Source: an uncultured Halieaceae bacterium
GTDB taxonomy: Bacteria > Pseudomonadota > Gammaproteobacteria > Pseudomonadales > Halieaceae
Length of the DNA stretch: 64,000 nt
Assembly: GCA_913057135.1 (NCBI GenBank)
Contig: CAJXNM010000004.1
Coordinates: forward strand, 1-64,000
Direction: 5' to 3'
Both the position numbers and the translations under genes were made by a program. Below, piece after piece: positions 43,555-54,915 of this stretch. Numbering within the stretch: the first letter of the stretch is position 1; the number at the start of each line of letters is the position of its first letter. The notes under the pieces were generated by a model that was not told where the DNA came from, ran no database searches, and saw only the letters and a list, made by a program, of their open reading frames with translations.

Positions 43555-44850
43555 TCAGCTAATCCGGGTTTGACCTGCCATGTATGGCTGCAGAACCTCT
43601 GGGATCAGCACAGAACCATCGGCCTGCTGATAATTCTCAAGAACCGCCACCAGGGCTCGACCGACGGCCACACCAGAGCCATTCAAGGTATGCAGCAATG
43701 CGGGCTTGCCCGTTTCGGGATTGCGCCAGCGGGCCTGTAATCGCCGTGCCTGATAATCCCGAAAGTTGGAGCAACTTGAAATCTCTCGGTAGGCGCTCTG
43801 TCCAGGCAGCCACACTTCCAAGTCGTAGGTTAGCGCGGAGGAGAAGCCCAAATCACCGCCGCACAGTATGACTTTCCGATAGGGTAGTTCCAGGGCCTCT
43901 AGGATGAATTCAGCATGTCCTGTCAGGTCTTCGAGGGCTTGGGCAGACTGTTCTGGCCGCACCAGCTGTACGAGTTCGACTTTCTCAAATTGGTGCTGAC
44001 GAATTAAGCCCCGGGTGTCGCGACCATAACTCCCGGCCTCGGAGCGGAAACACGGGGTGTGGGCAACCATCCGAATACCATCGGCGCCCAGCTCCTGCTC
44101 TTCAATAATACGATCCCGAGCAATATTGGTGACCGGCACCTCGGCAGTGGGAATAAGGTAGTAGCCATCATCCCCTTGAACCTTAAATAGGTCCTCAGCA
44201 AATTTTGGCAGCTGACCTGTGCCGTACAAGGATTGGCTGTTCACCATGTAGGGCACGTAAGCTTCGGTGTAACCATGGCGTTCGGTGTGCGTATCGAGCA
44301 TGAACTGGGTCAGCGCCCTTTGCAGTCGAGCGACGCCCCCTTTCAGTACCGCGAAGCGTGAGCCGGTAATACGCGTCGCCGCATCGCCATCGAGTTGTCC
44401 CAGACCCTCGGCAATATCCACATGGTCGAGGGGCTCAAAGTCGAATACCCGCGGCGTGCCCCAGCGAGCGACTTCGACGTTGTCATCCTCAGAGGCTCCT
44501 GCCGGTACCTGTGAATCGGGCACGTTCGGTGTGCTTTGTAACAGCTCATCGATGGCCCCCTGCGCGGCCTTGGCGTCGGCGGTTGCACCGTCGATCTCGG
44601 CGGCGATTCGCTCTAGCAGGGTATTTACCTCGGCCTTGGCGTCCTCGACCGCCATACCCTGCCCCACCAGCTCGCCAATCTTTTTCGATGCTGCTTTGCG
44701 TTCGGCGAGCAACTGCTGGGAGCGCATATCGGCCGCTTTGCGTCGACTGTCGAGGTCGATAAATTGCTCGATCGGAAACCTGTGGCCCTTGCGAGCCAGC
44801 GCAGCGGCGATAGCCTCGGGATCCGAGCGAACAACTTTTAAATCGAGCAT
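43555..44850 (-). CDS. serS: Seryl-tRNA synthetase
   Basis: A 431-residue class II aminoacyl-tRNA synthetase, standard length. The N-terminus [22 protein letters not shown] starts the coiled-coil tRNA-binding arm (about 27-105); the catalytic core has the TAEVPVTN loop, motif 2 [25 protein letters not shown] and motif 3 [19 protein letters not shown]. The ORF track start adds 36 residues; the ATG at 44850 is the family start. Upstream lies crcB, downstream cysG. Confidence 0.97.
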   Translation of the reverse strand: MLDLKVVRSDPEAIAAALARKGHRFPIEQFIDLDSRRKAADMRSQQLLAERKAASKKIGELVGQGMAVEDAKAEVNTLLERIAAEIDGATADAKAAQGAIDELLQSTPNVPDSQVPAGASEDDNVEVARWGTPRVFDFEPLDHVDIAEGLGQLDGDAATRITGSRFAVLKGGVARLQRALTQFMLDTHTERHGYTEAYVPYMVNSQSLYGTGQLPKFAEDLFKVQGDDGYYLIPTAEVPVTNIARDRIIEEQELGADGIRMVAHTPCFRSEAGSYGRDTRGLIRQHQFEKVELVQLVRPEQSAQALEDLTGHAEFILEALELPYRKVILCGGDLGFSSALTYDLEVWLPGQSAYREISSCSNFRDYQARRLQARWRNPETGKPALLHTLNGSGVAVGRALVAVLENYQQADGSVLIPEVLQPYMAGQTRIS

Positions 44851-44906
44851 GACAGCCTCCAGCAAGCCAAATTTGGGGGGTTGAAATAGCCGCGCATCAT
44901 ACCCGA

Positions 44907-45281
44907 TCAGAGCACCATGCGTGTCAGCATGACGCCACTCGCTGCACCGACAACACAAATTAACAGGGTCGCCAAGCCGTATAACAGGCCAAGCACCAGC
45001 TGACCGCGCTCGAGCATTTGCAGTAGTTCAAGGGATACGGTCGACAGGGTGGTGAACGCCCCAAAAAATCCCACCATCCCTAAGGCCCGTAAATCTGGGT
45101 GCAGGACTTGGCGCTCGAGTAGCACCGCCAAGACACCGATACCGAAAGCACCCACGATATTCACTGCGAACGTTGCCAAGGGCCAGTGGCTGTCATTGAT
45201 GGGGCGAATCGCCAGTGAAATGCCATAGCGAGCCATAGCCCCCGCCGCGCCACCGATGGCAACGTACAACCAAGCCAACAT
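44907..45281 (-). CDS. crcB: Fluoride ion channel/exporter CrcB (Fluc)
   Basis: A 124-residue protein with four hydrophobic helices that acts as a dual-topology dimer to let fluoride out of the cytoplasm. Signatures are [13 protein letters not shown] near the N-terminus, [15 protein letters not shown], and [20 protein letters not shown] with the conserved Phe and Thr/Ser track. The start overlaps the rarA stop by 1 bp (TGATG). The rarA-crcB-serS order is common in gammaproteobacteria. I see no fluoride riboswitch; the gene has no leader of its own. Confidence 0.95.
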   Translation of the reverse strand: MLAWLYVAIGGAAGAMARYGISLAIRPINDSHWPLATFAVNIVGAFGIGVLAVLLERQVLHPDLRALGMVGFFGAFTTLSTVSLELLQMLERGQLVLGLLYGLATLLICVVGAASGVMLTRMVL

Positions 45282-46627
45282 CAGGACGCCTCCCCGAAGG
45301 TGGCCGCGATGTCACGCTGCCGCAACTGCTGCAGTTTTTCCCGAATCTTGATCTCCAAGCCTCGTGGAACCGGTTCATAGTAATGTTGGCGCTCCATAGC
45401 ATCGGGAAAATAGTGCACCCCCGCCGCGTAGGCATCGGGCTCATCGTGGGCATACCGATAGCCCTGCCCAAGCCCCTGCTCCTTCATCAAAGCCGTAGGG
45501 GCATTGCATAAATGGGCTGGCACCGGAAGACTTGGGCCATTTTCTGCCTCGGCTCTTGCGGATTTGTACGCCAGATAAACCGCATTGCTCTTCGCTGCGC
45601 AGGCCAGATAGGTAATGGCTTGCGCGATGGCGAGCTCACCTTCGGGGCTACCCAGACGCTCTTGCACTTGCCAGGCGTCCAACGCCAATGCCAACGCACG
45701 GGGATCCGCATTGCCAACATCTTCACTGGCCATTCGCACCACCCGACGCGCGATATAAAGGGGGTCGCAACCCCCGTCCAGCATTCGGGCAAACCAATAC
45801 AGGCTCGCGTCAGGGTTGCTGCCTCGAACCGATTTATGCAGTGCACTTATTTGGTCATAGAACGCATCGCCACCCTTGTCGAATCGCCGAACGCTCCCCG
45901 TGCCAATCTCATCAATAACCGATTGATCGATACGACGTCTGCCATTGGCATCGCTGTGTGCCAAATCGGCGGCCAGTTCCAATTGCGCTAACGCTCGGCG
46001 ACCATCACCGTCAGCACTTCGGGCCAACTGCTGAAGACAGACCTCATCAATCACCACATCACACAGTTGCGTCGATAGGGCCCGTCGCATCAGGGTTTCC
46101 AGATCATCCTGTTCAAGGGCACGCAAGCGATACACTCGAGCCCTGGAGAGCAAGGCCGAGTTCAACTCAAAGGAGGGATTTTCCGTGGTTGCCCCAATGA
46201 AAGTAATGGTGCCCTCCTCCACATAAGGTAGAAACGCATCCTGCTGGGCTTTATTGAAGCGATGCACCTCGTCGACAAAAAGTACCGTGGCCCGGCCCCT
46301 CGCTTGTTCCGCCTGGGCCTGGGTCATCGCATCGCGAATATCCCGCACACCTGCCATAACCGCCGATAACTGCAAGAATCGGGCATCGGCCTGCTGGGCA
46401 GCAATGCGTGCGAGCGTCGTTTTACCCACCCCCGGCGGCCCCCACAGAACAAACGAGTGCAAATGACCACGATTAATAGCCTGGGCTAGCGGACGATCAG
46501 CGCTCAATAAATGGCCTTGACCCACGAACTCTTGCAAGCATGTCGGTCGCATTGCAGCGGCCAAGGGCACCGGCACCTGCGCCGAATCGGCACTCGAGAA
46601 GAGTCCTTGCTGGGGTGTATCAACCAA
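45281..46627 (-). CDS. rarA: Replication-associated recombination protein A (RarA/MgsA)
   Basis: A 448-residue AAA+ ATPase related to clamp loaders and Werner-interacting protein, acting at stalled replication forks. Walker A is LWGPPGVGKTTLARIAA, Walker B VLFVDEVHRFNKAQQD, sensor 1 GATTENPSFELNSALLSRARVYRL. The C-terminal tetramerisation part includes SVRGSNPDASLYWFARMLDGGCDPLYIARR. It follows lolA after 3 bp and is coupled to crcB. Confidence 0.96.
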   Translation of the reverse strand: MVDTPQQGLFSSADSAQVPVPLAAAMRPTCLQEFVGQGHLLSADRPLAQAINRGHLHSFVLWGPPGVGKTTLARIAAQQADARFLQLSAVMAGVRDIRDAMTQAQAEQARGRATVLFVDEVHRFNKAQQDAFLPYVEEGTITFIGATTENPSFELNSALLSRARVYRLRALEQDDLETLMRRALSTQLCDVVIDEVCLQQLARSADGDGRRALAQLELAADLAHSDANGRRRIDQSVIDEIGTGSVRRFDKGGDAFYDQISALHKSVRGSNPDASLYWFARMLDGGCDPLYIARRVVRMASEDVGNADPRALALALDAWQVQERLGSPEGELAIAQAITYLACAAKSNAVYLAYKSARAEAENGPSLPVPAHLCNAPTALMKEQGLGQGYRYAHDEPDAYAAGVHYFPDAMERQHYYEPVPRGLEIKIREKLQQLRQRDIAATFGEAS

Positions 46628-46630
46628 GAC

Positions 46631-47272
46631 CTAGGGTTCCTGGGTGTAGACGTCGATGGTGTCTGGGGGTTCGAACAGGAATGTCGATAACGGAGGCACC
46701 TCGTTGGCATCGACCGTAAATACGATATCGATGGTCTGCCCCAGATTATCGTCGATGGTAAGTCGCCGGGGTAAATCGTCGCGATAGTGCACGCGCATGG
46801 CATCAAAGTCTGCCTTGGGACTCAGGGGCGTCAGGGTCAACAGGTCTGCCGTCCATTCAAGCCGGTAGTCACGGGCCAAATCTTTCATCGATTGAGTCAA
46901 AAGTCGCAAGGGCGCACTGCCGTCGAGACCCATGGGCTGACGTGTGATCGTTTCCAAATCGAGGTCGTACTGCCAGAGCCAGTTTCCGTCGGCAACCAGT
47001 AGTTGCTGTCCTGGCGCCTCTATTGACCACCGAAAAAAATGGGGCTTACGCAGGGCAAATTGTCCCCGACTTTGACTGAGCAACTCGCCCTCGGCATCTT
47101 CGATACGCTGTTCAAAACGACCCAATAGACCCTCTACTGGCAATAAACTGGCAGACGCGTCAAAGGGTTGTGCGCCGGGACTTGGGTGTTCAGGTATCTC
47201 CTCGGCGAGCGCCCTCGTACTGCAAGACACAAGCACCGCGATGGCCGCAACACGCCCCCAAACCGATCTCAT
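46631..47272 (-). CDS. lolA: Outer-membrane lipoprotein carrier protein LolA
   Basis: A 213-residue periplasmic carrier that moves lipoproteins from LolCDE to LolB. A signal peptide (RVAAIAVLVSCSTRALAEE) precedes the LolA fold with FEQRIEDAEGELLSQSRGQFALRKPHFFRWSIEAPGQQLLVADGNWLWQYDLDLE and DLPRRLTIDDNLGQTIDIVF. The ATG at 47272 has CTGGAG about 6 bases before it; earlier ATGs in the track lack this and overlap ftsK. The position between ftsK and rarA is typical. Confidence 0.94.
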   Translation of the reverse strand: MRSVWGRVAAIAVLVSCSTRALAEEIPEHPSPGAQPFDASASLLPVEGLLGRFEQRIEDAEGELLSQSRGQFALRKPHFFRWSIEAPGQQLLVADGNWLWQYDLDLETITRQPMGLDGSAPLRLLTQSMKDLARDYRLEWTADLLTLTPLSPKADFDAMRVHYRDDLPRRLTIDDNLGQTIDIVFTVDANEVPPLSTFLFEPPDTIDVYTQEP

Positions 47273-47291
47273 GGCTGACTCCAGCATTAGG

Positions 47292-49625
47292 TTAATCTTC
47301 GGCCGGGGGTGGTGCCAACACATCCCGTTGACCATTTGTCCCCATGGTGGAGACCACACCCGCCATCTCCATGGCTTCTATCAGTCGCGCCGCTCGGTTG
47401 TAGCCAATGCGAAGCTTACGCTGAACACTGGAAATAGAGGCCCGCCGACTTTTACAGACGTGGTGCACCGCTTCATCGTAGAGCGGATCACTCTCGGGGT
47501 CGTCACTATCCGAGGAGGCTGACTGAAGTTCACCGGCGGTGACGGGGGTTTGACCGCCCTCATCGAGTAAGCCCTCGATGTATTTGGGTTCAGCCCGACG
47601 CTTCCAATCATTCACAACCCGATGCACCTCATCATCGGAGCAGAAAGCACCGTGAACCCGTACAGGAACGTTGCTACCCGAGGGTTGATACAGCATATCG
47701 CCGTAACCCAACAACTGTTCAGCGCCCCCATGATCGAGGATGGTGCGGGAGTCGATTTTCGAGCTGACTGAAAATGCGATGCGGGTTGGAATGTTCGCTT
47801 TGATAAGCCCTGTAATCACATCGACCGAGGGGCGTTGTGTCGCCAGTATCAGGTGGATACCTGCAGCTCGGGCCTTTTGAGCAATCCGTGCAATTAGCTC
47901 TTCGACCTTTTTACCGACGATCATCATCATGTCGGCGAATTCGTCGATCACCACCACGATGCTGGGCAGCTCTTCAAGGTGAGGTTGAACCTGATCTTCC
48001 TCAGGCGTCATCGACAAGGGATCAGGCTTCCATGTTGGATCAGGAATAGGCTCGCCCGCACGAATGGCGTCAGCCACCTTCCGGTTGAAGCCTGCCAAAT
48101 TACGCACCCCCATGAGCGACATCAGCTTGTAGCGCCGCTCCATCTCGGCAACACACCAGCGCAGGCCGTTGGCTGCGTCTTTCATGTCGGTAATCACCGG
48201 TGTCAACAAATGGGGAATGCCCTCGTACACCGATAGCTCCAGCATTTTCGGATCCACCAGGATAAGTCGTACCTGATCGGGGCCCGCCTTGTAGAGCAGG
48301 CTCACCAACATGCAGTTAACGCCCACCGATTTACCCGAGCCGGTTGTACCCGCCACCAGCAAATGGGGCATTTTTGCCAGATCTGCCACCACGGGCGCCC
48401 CCGCAATATCGTGACCGAGCGCCAGGGTCAGGGGTGATTTGGAATCTTCAAAGGTCTTTGATGCAAGCACTTCCTTGAAGTTCACTGTCTGGCGATCGGC
48501 GTTGGGGATTTCGATACCGACCACACTCTTCCCCGGAATCACCTCAACAACTCGCACAGAAATCACCGCCAGTGATCGGGCCAAATCTTTCGCAAGATTG
48601 GAGATACGCGATACTTTAACGCCCGGTGCCGGTTGAATTTCAAATCGCGTCACGACAGGTCCCGGGTAAACCGCGGTTACCTCAGCCGTGACGTTGAAAT
48701 CGGCCAACTTGAGCTCTAGCAAGCGCGATAAGGACTCGAGTTCTTCTCGGGAATAACCCCTTGGGCCAGTATGGACTGGGGCATCAAGCAGCTCGAGGGG
48801 TGGCAATTCACCGACCAGAGGTTGATCAAACAGCGGTTGCTGTTTTTCCGCTTGAATCCGCTGTCCAGACTCGACTTTGGGTTCCGGTGCCTTGATTTTT
48901 GGCGGAGGCCGCTTTTTGGTGGTTTCAACGTATTCGGCAATTTTTGTTTTACGCGCTTCGACCTGTTGAGCCCGGGCCCGGCGCTCGGCCCAACGATCCC
49001 GCAGTGTGTAAAAACGGTCTCGCGTAGCGTTCAGGAACGCCAATACCCGAGCGCCGATCCAGTCGATGAGGTGTAGCCAACTGATATCGGCGAACAGGGT
49101 CATGCCCAGCAAAAATACGGCAACGAGAATAAGACGACTACCCACGGGGCTAAACGCGACGTCAAACCCAACACCCACCGCCGCACCCAATATGCCACCC
49201 GCCCCCTGGGGCAAGCTTGATCCACCCTTGTCGTTCAGCGCGGCAATTGATGTGAACGCGACAACGGCCAGCAGTAATCCCAGAGCCCGCAAGCCAAAGA
49301 GCAGCCAATGCAGCGGCTGGTGATCGTCCGCCTCTGTCAGTATGCGCAATGCCCGCCATGCCAGTAGTATCGGCACCAGGTAGGCGGCAAATCCAAGCAG
49401 AGAGAAGGTAACGTCGGCCACGAAAGCGCCGGTAATGCCGGCCATATTGCGCACGGAGTCACCCGTGCCACTTGCAGACCACCCCGGGTCATCCGGGTGG
49501 TAGCTCACCAGGGCTAGCAACAGTAGTAGGCAGCCAGCGCTCACCGCAATGAACAAACCGTCACGCAAACGTCGGCGAGGATGACTCAGCTCGGCTGTGG
49601 TTGCGGTCTTACGCGTACTCGCCAA
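47292..49625 (-). CDS. ftsK: DNA translocase FtsK
   Basis: A 777-residue FtsK, shorter than E. coli FtsK because the linker is short, like the Pseudomonas protein. N-terminal membrane helices (about 25-190) anchor it at the septum. The motor has Walker [18 protein letters not shown] and Walker [13 protein letters not shown]; the C-terminal gamma domain ([38 protein letters not shown]) reads KOPS sites. The ORF track begins with TTG at 49640; the in-frame TTG at 49625 has GGGAG 8 bases before it and is preferred. No ATG start lies nearby. lrp, the upstream neighbour in E. coli, is absent. Confidence 0.96.
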   Translation of the reverse strand: MASTRKTATTAELSHPRRRLRDGLFIAVSAGCLLLLLALVSYHPDDPGWSASGTGDSVRNMAGITGAFVADVTFSLLGFAAYLVPILLAWRALRILTEADDHQPLHWLLFGLRALGLLLAVVAFTSIAALNDKGGSSLPQGAGGILGAAVGVGFDVAFSPVGSRLILVAVFLLGMTLFADISWLHLIDWIGARVLAFLNATRDRFYTLRDRWAERRARAQQVEARKTKIAEYVETTKKRPPPKIKAPEPKVESGQRIQAEKQQPLFDQPLVGELPPLELLDAPVHTGPRGYSREELESLSRLLELKLADFNVTAEVTAVYPGPVVTRFEIQPAPGVKVSRISNLAKDLARSLAVISVRVVEVIPGKSVVGIEIPNADRQTVNFKEVLASKTFEDSKSPLTLALGHDIAGAPVVADLAKMPHLLVAGTTGSGKSVGVNCMLVSLLYKAGPDQVRLILVDPKMLELSVYEGIPHLLTPVITDMKDAANGLRWCVAEMERRYKLMSLMGVRNLAGFNRKVADAIRAGEPIPDPTWKPDPLSMTPEEDQVQPHLEELPSIVVVIDEFADMMMIVGKKVEELIARIAQKARAAGIHLILATQRPSVDVITGLIKANIPTRIAFSVSSKIDSRTILDHGGAEQLLGYGDMLYQPSGSNVPVRVHGAFCSDDEVHRVVNDWKRRAEPKYIEGLLDEGGQTPVTAGELQSASSDSDDPESDPLYDEAVHHVCKSRRASISSVQRKLRIGYNRAARLIEAMEMAGVVSTMGTNGQRDVLAPPPAED

Positions 49626-49769
49626 ACTATTAACTCCCAATTAAGAAAGGCAAAACTCTAACATATGCCACCAGCAAAAGCCCTCTTTCTTCAATTTTTT
49701 CAGTGGCTTGCATTGTTTTTCGAGAATCCGCCTTCGCTTTGCCGGGAATGATTCTGTGGTTTACCCTAG

Positions 49770-49800
49770 CGCACCATTTTTTTGACGCACCATTTTTTGA
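49770..49800 (+). repeat. Tandem direct repeat in the trxB leader
   Basis: Two copies of CGCACCAT(T)nGA, with 7 and 6 further T, lie head to tail just before the ribosome-binding site (AGAGGTAGG) of trxB. It looks like a recent 15-16 bp duplication. Confidence 0.8.
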
Positions 49801-49808
49801 AGAGGTAG

Positions 49809-50762
<954 letters not shown>

Positions 50763-50769
50763 ATCTTCG

Positions 50770-51537
50770 ATGGAACCGTTCCCCCCTTCCAGTGCGGCGT
50801 TGGCAGAACCCAATGGACTGCTGGCGGTTGGGGGGGACTTGAGTGCAGAGCGGTTAATTGCCGCCTACTGCAGGGGAATATTTCCCTGGTTTAGCGAAGA
50901 CGACCCGATCCTGTGGTGGACACCCAACCCACGAGCGGTGTTGTTCCCCAGTGAATTCCATATGAGCCGTTCTTTGCGCCGGGACCTCCGTAAGGGCGTG
51001 TGCTCGCTGGCAACGAATCAGGCCTTTGAATCGGTTATCCGCGCCTGTGCCGCCCCCCGCGCCCGGGAATCGGGCACCTGGATCAGCCCTGACATGATGG
51101 CCGCTTACACCCAGCTTCACCGCATGGGCTATGCACACTCCATTGAGGTTTATCAGCAGGAACAACTCATCGGCGGACTGTATGGCGTGGCGATGGGCCG
51201 GGTCTTCTTTGGGGAATCCATGTTCTCAAAACGCCCCAACGCCTCCAAAACAGCCCTGGCGGCACTGGCGTTGCTGGGGCGAGAGGGCCATATCGATCTC
51301 ATCGACTGTCAGGTAGAGAGCGATCACTTGAGTAGCCTCGGAGCCCGGAATGTGTCCCGAGAGGTCTTTGAAAATCATCTCGCACAGGCTATAAAGTCTC
51401 CCATGACCAGTGCACATAACCAGCTCTCCGAGGACACTTTGGCAAATCCTGAGGCGTTTACAGGCCCTGTGGGCGCCTCAGTTTGGGAGCAACTGCCGAG
51501 TAGCACCACCGAATTACTTCTCAGGTGGTCAAGATGA
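50770..51537 (+). CDS. aat: Leucyl/phenylalanyl-tRNA-protein transferase
   Basis: A 255-residue transferase that adds Leu or Phe from charged tRNA to proteins with N-terminal Lys or Arg, marking them for ClpS/ClpAP. Family motifs are NGLLAVGGDLSAERLIAAYCRGIFPWFSEDDPILWWTPNPRAVL, GTWISPDMMAAYTQLHRMGYAHSIEVY and GGLYGVAMGRVFFGESMFSKRPNASKTAL. The ORF track start lies inside trxB; the ATG at 50770, 7 bp after the trxB stop, gives the family start. The stop overlaps the bpt start as ATGA. Confidence 0.95.
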   Translation: MEPFPPSSAALAEPNGLLAVGGDLSAERLIAAYCRGIFPWFSEDDPILWWTPNPRAVLFPSEFHMSRSLRRDLRKGVCSLATNQAFESVIRACAAPRARESGTWISPDMMAAYTQLHRMGYAHSIEVYQQEQLIGGLYGVAMGRVFFGESMFSKRPNASKTALAALALLGREGHIDLIDCQVESDHLSSLGARNVSREVFENHLAQAIKSPMTSAHNQLSEDTLANPEAFTGPVGASVWEQLPSSTTELLLRWSR

Positions 51538-52307
51538 GCGCCTCCCTCAGAGATATCAAGGTGTTTACCACCTTCCCCCACGACTGCAGTTATCTGCAGG
51601 GCCAGGAGGCGACAACACTCTTTATTGATCCTCGGCAGCGCATCACTGAATCCCTGTATACCCAGCTGTCTTTATTAGGGTTTCGACGCAGCGGCGACCA
51701 CATTTACCGCCCCCACTGCGCTCGCTGTAACGCCTGTATTGCCGCTCGGGTGCCGGTCAGCGAATTCACCATGAGCAAGAGCCAGCGCCGGGTGTGGCAA
51801 CGCAATCAGGATCTTGAGGTCGAGCTGTGCAGCTCTATTTTCGATGACGAATCCTATAATTTATACAGCCGTTATATTGAGGGTCGACACGCCGACGGCG
51901 ACATGTACCCACCGGATCGGGACCAGTACCAATCCTTTCTCAACAATGGTTTAGGTTGTACCCGTTACTTCAAACTTCGCAAGGATGAACAGCTCATTGG
52001 GGTGTTGGTCTGTGATGAGATGCTCGACGGTTTATCGGCCATCTATACGTTTTATGACCCCACAGAGCAGCAGCGCAGCCTAGGTACCTATGGGGTGCTT
52101 GTGGAGATTGAGCAGGCGCGCCAACGACAGTTGGATTACTTGTATTTGGGTTACTGGATACAGGACTGCACTAAGATGAGTTACAAAACCAGATTCCAGC
52201 CCCTGGAATTGCTGCTCGGCGGTGAATGGCAGCGCTACGAGAAATTGCCCAGCGTCTCCGATCAACAGCAGAGCCTCCCCCTCCACTTCGTGGACAATCC
52301 CCGCTGA
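51534..52307 (+). CDS. bpt: Aspartate/glutamate leucyltransferase (Bpt)
   Basis: A 257-residue N-end-rule transferase of the bacterial Bpt group (homologous to eukaryotic ATE1) that adds Leu to proteins with N-terminal Asp or Glu. Family features include FTTFPHDCSYLQGQEATTLFIDP, the Cys-rich YRPHCARCNACIAARVPVSEF, FYDPTEQQRSLGTYGVLVEIEQAR and YLGYWIQDCTKMSYKTRFQPLELL. The ATG at 51534 overlaps the aat stop and follows AGGTGG. With aat, clpS and clpA within 5 kb, the N-degron pathway is nearly complete here. Confidence 0.95.
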   Translation: MSASLRDIKVFTTFPHDCSYLQGQEATTLFIDPRQRITESLYTQLSLLGFRRSGDHIYRPHCARCNACIAARVPVSEFTMSKSQRRVWQRNQDLEVELCSSIFDDESYNLYSRYIEGRHADGDMYPPDRDQYQSFLNNGLGCTRYFKLRKDEQLIGVLVCDEMLDGLSAIYTFYDPTEQQRSLGTYGVLVEIEQARQRQLDYLYLGYWIQDCTKMSYKTRFQPLELLLGGEWQRYEKLPSVSDQQQSLPLHFVDNPR

Positions 52308-52374
52308 TGGTGCTTTTTTAACCGCTCGCTTTCGGGTACAGTGCGCGCCTCATAGTTAACGGTGCCCAGCATAC

Positions 52375-52593
52375 ATGGCGAAAGAAGACCAAATTGAAAT
52401 GGAAGGGGAAATCATCGACACCCTTCCCAACACCACATTCCGCGTGAAGCTCGAGAACGGCCACGTTGTCACGGCTCACATCTCTGGCAAGATGCGCAAA
52501 AACTATATTCGCATCCTAACCGGCGACAAAGTGCGCGTTGAAGTTACACCCTACGACCTCACCAAAGGCCGTATTACCTACCGCGAGCGCTAG
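52375..52593 (+). CDS. infA: Translation initiation factor IF-1
   Basis: A 72-residue S1-like OB-fold protein, the canonical length. The sequence [30 protein letters not shown] and [31 protein letters not shown] is unmistakable. It binds the ribosomal A site during initiation. The gene sits between bpt and the convergent clpA, the order seen in Pseudomonas and relatives, with its own 67-bp leader. Confidence 0.98.
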   Translation: MAKEDQIEMEGEIIDTLPNTTFRVKLENGHVVTAHISGKMRKNYIRILTGDKVRVEVTPYDLTKGRITYRER

Positions 52594-52625
52594 ACCCTAA
52601 AGGCCGCAATGCTGAGGCCTGCCGG

Positions 52626-54911
52626 CTAGACCTCGACGGTCGCGTCGTCAGAGACCGCTTGTTCCGCACTCACCTCAAGCGATGTCCGATCGTCTTTCAA
52701 GCGAACAAGCGCGGTACCGCCCTTACTGAGAGCACCGAAGAGCACCAAGTCCGCCAAAGGTTTCTTGATGTGCTCCTGGATAACCCGAGCCATGGGTCGT
52801 GCACCCATGTTCCGGTCGTAGCCTTTCTCGACTAGCCACAATCGCGCCTCGTCATCGATTTCGAGTTGCACCCGCTTCTCATCTAGCTGGCCCTGCAGCT
52901 CTGTCAGGAATTTATCGACGACCGTTAAAATGACATCCTCACCCAAGGGTGCGAACGGCACGATAGCATCGAGACGATTGCGGAATTCTGGCGTGAAAGT
53001 TCGGTTGATGGCCTCGAGGGAGTCGGTACTGTGGTCCTGCTGCGTAAACCCGATCGACCGGCGGCTGACATTTTCAGCGCCGGCGTTAGTGGTCATGACA
53101 AGAATCACATTGCGGAAATCCGCCTTGCGCCCGTTGTTGTCAGTCAGAGCCCCGTGATCCATCACCTGCAAGAGCAAATTAAAGACCTCTGGATGGGCCT
53201 TCTCGATCTCATCGAGCAACACCACGGAATGGGGGTGCTTGGTCACCGCATCGGTCAACAGCCCGCCTTGATCAAAGCCGACATAGCCAGGAGGCGCGCC
53301 AATCAAACGCGATACCGTGTGGCGCTCCATGTACTCCGACATGTCGAATCGAACCAACTCGAGACCGAGTTGCAGTGCCAACTGCTTGGTAACCTCGGTT
53401 TTACCGACGCCGGTTGGCCCCGCCAATAAAAACGAACCAATAGGCTTATCACCGGAGCGCAGCCCCGCCCGCGCGAGTTTAATGGACGCTACCAATTGGC
53501 TGACCGCCTGCTCTTGCCCAAACACCACCATGCGCAGGTTGGATTCGAGCTTCTCGAGCAACTCGCGGTCATCCGAGGTCACGGTTTTGGGAGGAATACG
53601 TGCAATCTTTGCCACAACAGCTTCAATATCAGCGGGGCCAATGACCTTTTTTCGCTTGCTGGCAGGGACGAGTTGCTGGTACGCACCGGCCTCATCGATC
53701 ACGTCAATAGCTTTGTCAGGAAGAAATCGGTCTGTGATGTAACGCGCCGACATTTCAGTGGCCACACGCAGGGCTTTATCGCTGTAACGCAAGCCATGGT
53801 GTTCCTCGAACCGAGATTTAAGCCCCTTCAGGATCTTGTATGCGTCATCAATAGACGGCTCGAGCACATCAATCTTTTGGAAACGGCGACTGAGCGCTTT
53901 GTCCTTATCAAAAATACCCCGGTATTCGGCAAATGTGGTCGATCCGATACAGCGCATCTTGCCGGAGCTCAACAACGGCTTAAGGAGGTTACTAGCGTCC
54001 ATCACGCCACCGGATGCGGCCCCCGCTCCAATGATGGTGTGGATTTCATCGATGAATAAAATAGCGTGATCACGCTCTTTAAGATTCGCAAGTAAGCCTT
54101 TGAATCGCTTCTCAAAATCACCGCGATACTTAGTGCCCGCCAAGAGCGCACCAAGGTCCAGGGAGTACACGACCGCATCTTTTAGGGTATCGGGCACGTC
54201 ACCATCGACAATCAACTTTGCCAGACCCTCGGCGATAGCGGTTTTACCCACCCCTGATTCACCGACTAACAGAGGATTGTTTTTACGCCGTCGGGCCAAA
54301 ATTTGTGCGACCCGCTCGACTTCATGCAGGCGTCCAATCAGAGGATCAATATGGCCTGATTTTGCCTCTTCGTTGAGATTGGTGGCGTAGGTATCGAGTG
54401 GGCTCGCCTCGGCGGCACTATCGCCCTCTGCCCCGCTCTCGCGCTGCTCGGCATCGCCCACTCCGGCATCGTCGTCGTCTTTCGCAATACCGTGGGTGAT
54501 GAAGTTGACCACGTCCAGCCGCGACACATTCTGGCTTTTAAGAAAGTAAACCGCCTGGGATTCCTGCTCAGAGAAAATAGCCACCAGCAAATTAGCGCCG
54601 GTCACCTCCCGTTTTCCAGAGCTCTGCACATGAAAGACGGCCCGCTGCAGCACCCGCTGAAAACCGAGGGTCGGCTGGGTATCACGACCGTCGTCCTCTT
54701 CGCCCAACAAAGGTGTTGTCGAGTCGATGAATTCCACGAGATCGCTGCGCAGGGTATCCAAATTCACCTGGCAGGCTTGCAGAACGGTGAGCGCTGCTGT
54801 GTCATCGAGCAGTGCCAATAACAAGTGTTCGACGGTAATAAACTCATGCCGACGGCTTCGAGCGGTGCGGAACGCCTCGTTGAGAACCTGCTCAAGATCC
54901 TTGCTCAGCAT
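52626..54911 (-). CDS. clpA: ATP-dependent Clp protease ATPase subunit ClpA
   Basis: A 761-residue Hsp100 unfoldase. The N-domain that binds ClpS is at 1-145 (MLSKDLEQVLNEAFRTARSRRHEFITVEHLLLALLDD). The first AAA module has Walker A VGESGVGKTAIAEGLAK; the second has GPTGVGKTEVTKQLA. A ClpP-binding loop with IG(F/L) type sequence is expected in the second module (RRSIGFTQQD). An acidic linker (KDDDDAGVGDAEQRESGAEGDSAAE) lies between N-domain and D1. The ATG at 54911 is the family start; the ORF track adds 62 residues. It follows clpS after 4 bp. Confidence 0.97.
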   Translation of the reverse strand: MLSKDLEQVLNEAFRTARSRRHEFITVEHLLLALLDDTAALTVLQACQVNLDTLRSDLVEFIDSTTPLLGEEDDGRDTQPTLGFQRVLQRAVFHVQSSGKREVTGANLLVAIFSEQESQAVYFLKSQNVSRLDVVNFITHGIAKDDDDAGVGDAEQRESGAEGDSAAEASPLDTYATNLNEEAKSGHIDPLIGRLHEVERVAQILARRRKNNPLLVGESGVGKTAIAEGLAKLIVDGDVPDTLKDAVVYSLDLGALLAGTKYRGDFEKRFKGLLANLKERDHAILFIDEIHTIIGAGAASGGVMDASNLLKPLLSSGKMRCIGSTTFAEYRGIFDKDKALSRRFQKIDVLEPSIDDAYKILKGLKSRFEEHHGLRYSDKALRVATEMSARYITDRFLPDKAIDVIDEAGAYQQLVPASKRKKVIGPADIEAVVAKIARIPPKTVTSDDRELLEKLESNLRMVVFGQEQAVSQLVASIKLARAGLRSGDKPIGSFLLAGPTGVGKTEVTKQLALQLGLELVRFDMSEYMERHTVSRLIGAPPGYVGFDQGGLLTDAVTKHPHSVVLLDEIEKAHPEVFNLLLQVMDHGALTDNNGRKADFRNVILVMTTNAGAENVSRRSIGFTQQDHSTDSLEAINRTFTPEFRNRLDAIVPFAPLGEDVILTVVDKFLTELQGQLDEKRVQLEIDDEARLWLVEKGYDRNMGARPMARVIQEHIKKPLADLVLFGALSKGGTALVRLKDDRTSLEVSAEQAVSDDATVEV

Positions 54912-54915
54912 GGTA

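Noticed and set aside
44285-44884. 199-aa plus-strand ORF
   Set aside because: Antisense shadow of serS, rich in Ser/Arg with no recognisable motif.
45512-45991. 159-aa plus-strand ORF
   Set aside because: Antisense to rarA; shadow reading frame.
48193-48204. ATCACCGGTGTC, 10/12 match to the LacI operator
   Set aside because: Lies inside ftsK coding sequence far from the locus; taken as chance and as a warning on the specificity of the motif.
52594-52625. Hairpin between infA and clpA as a terminator
   Set aside because: Only a 5-6 bp stem with a large loop and no T-run.
53496-54059. 187-aa plus-strand ORF
   Set aside because: Antisense to clpA; no ribosome-binding site or motif, and clpA is unmistakable.
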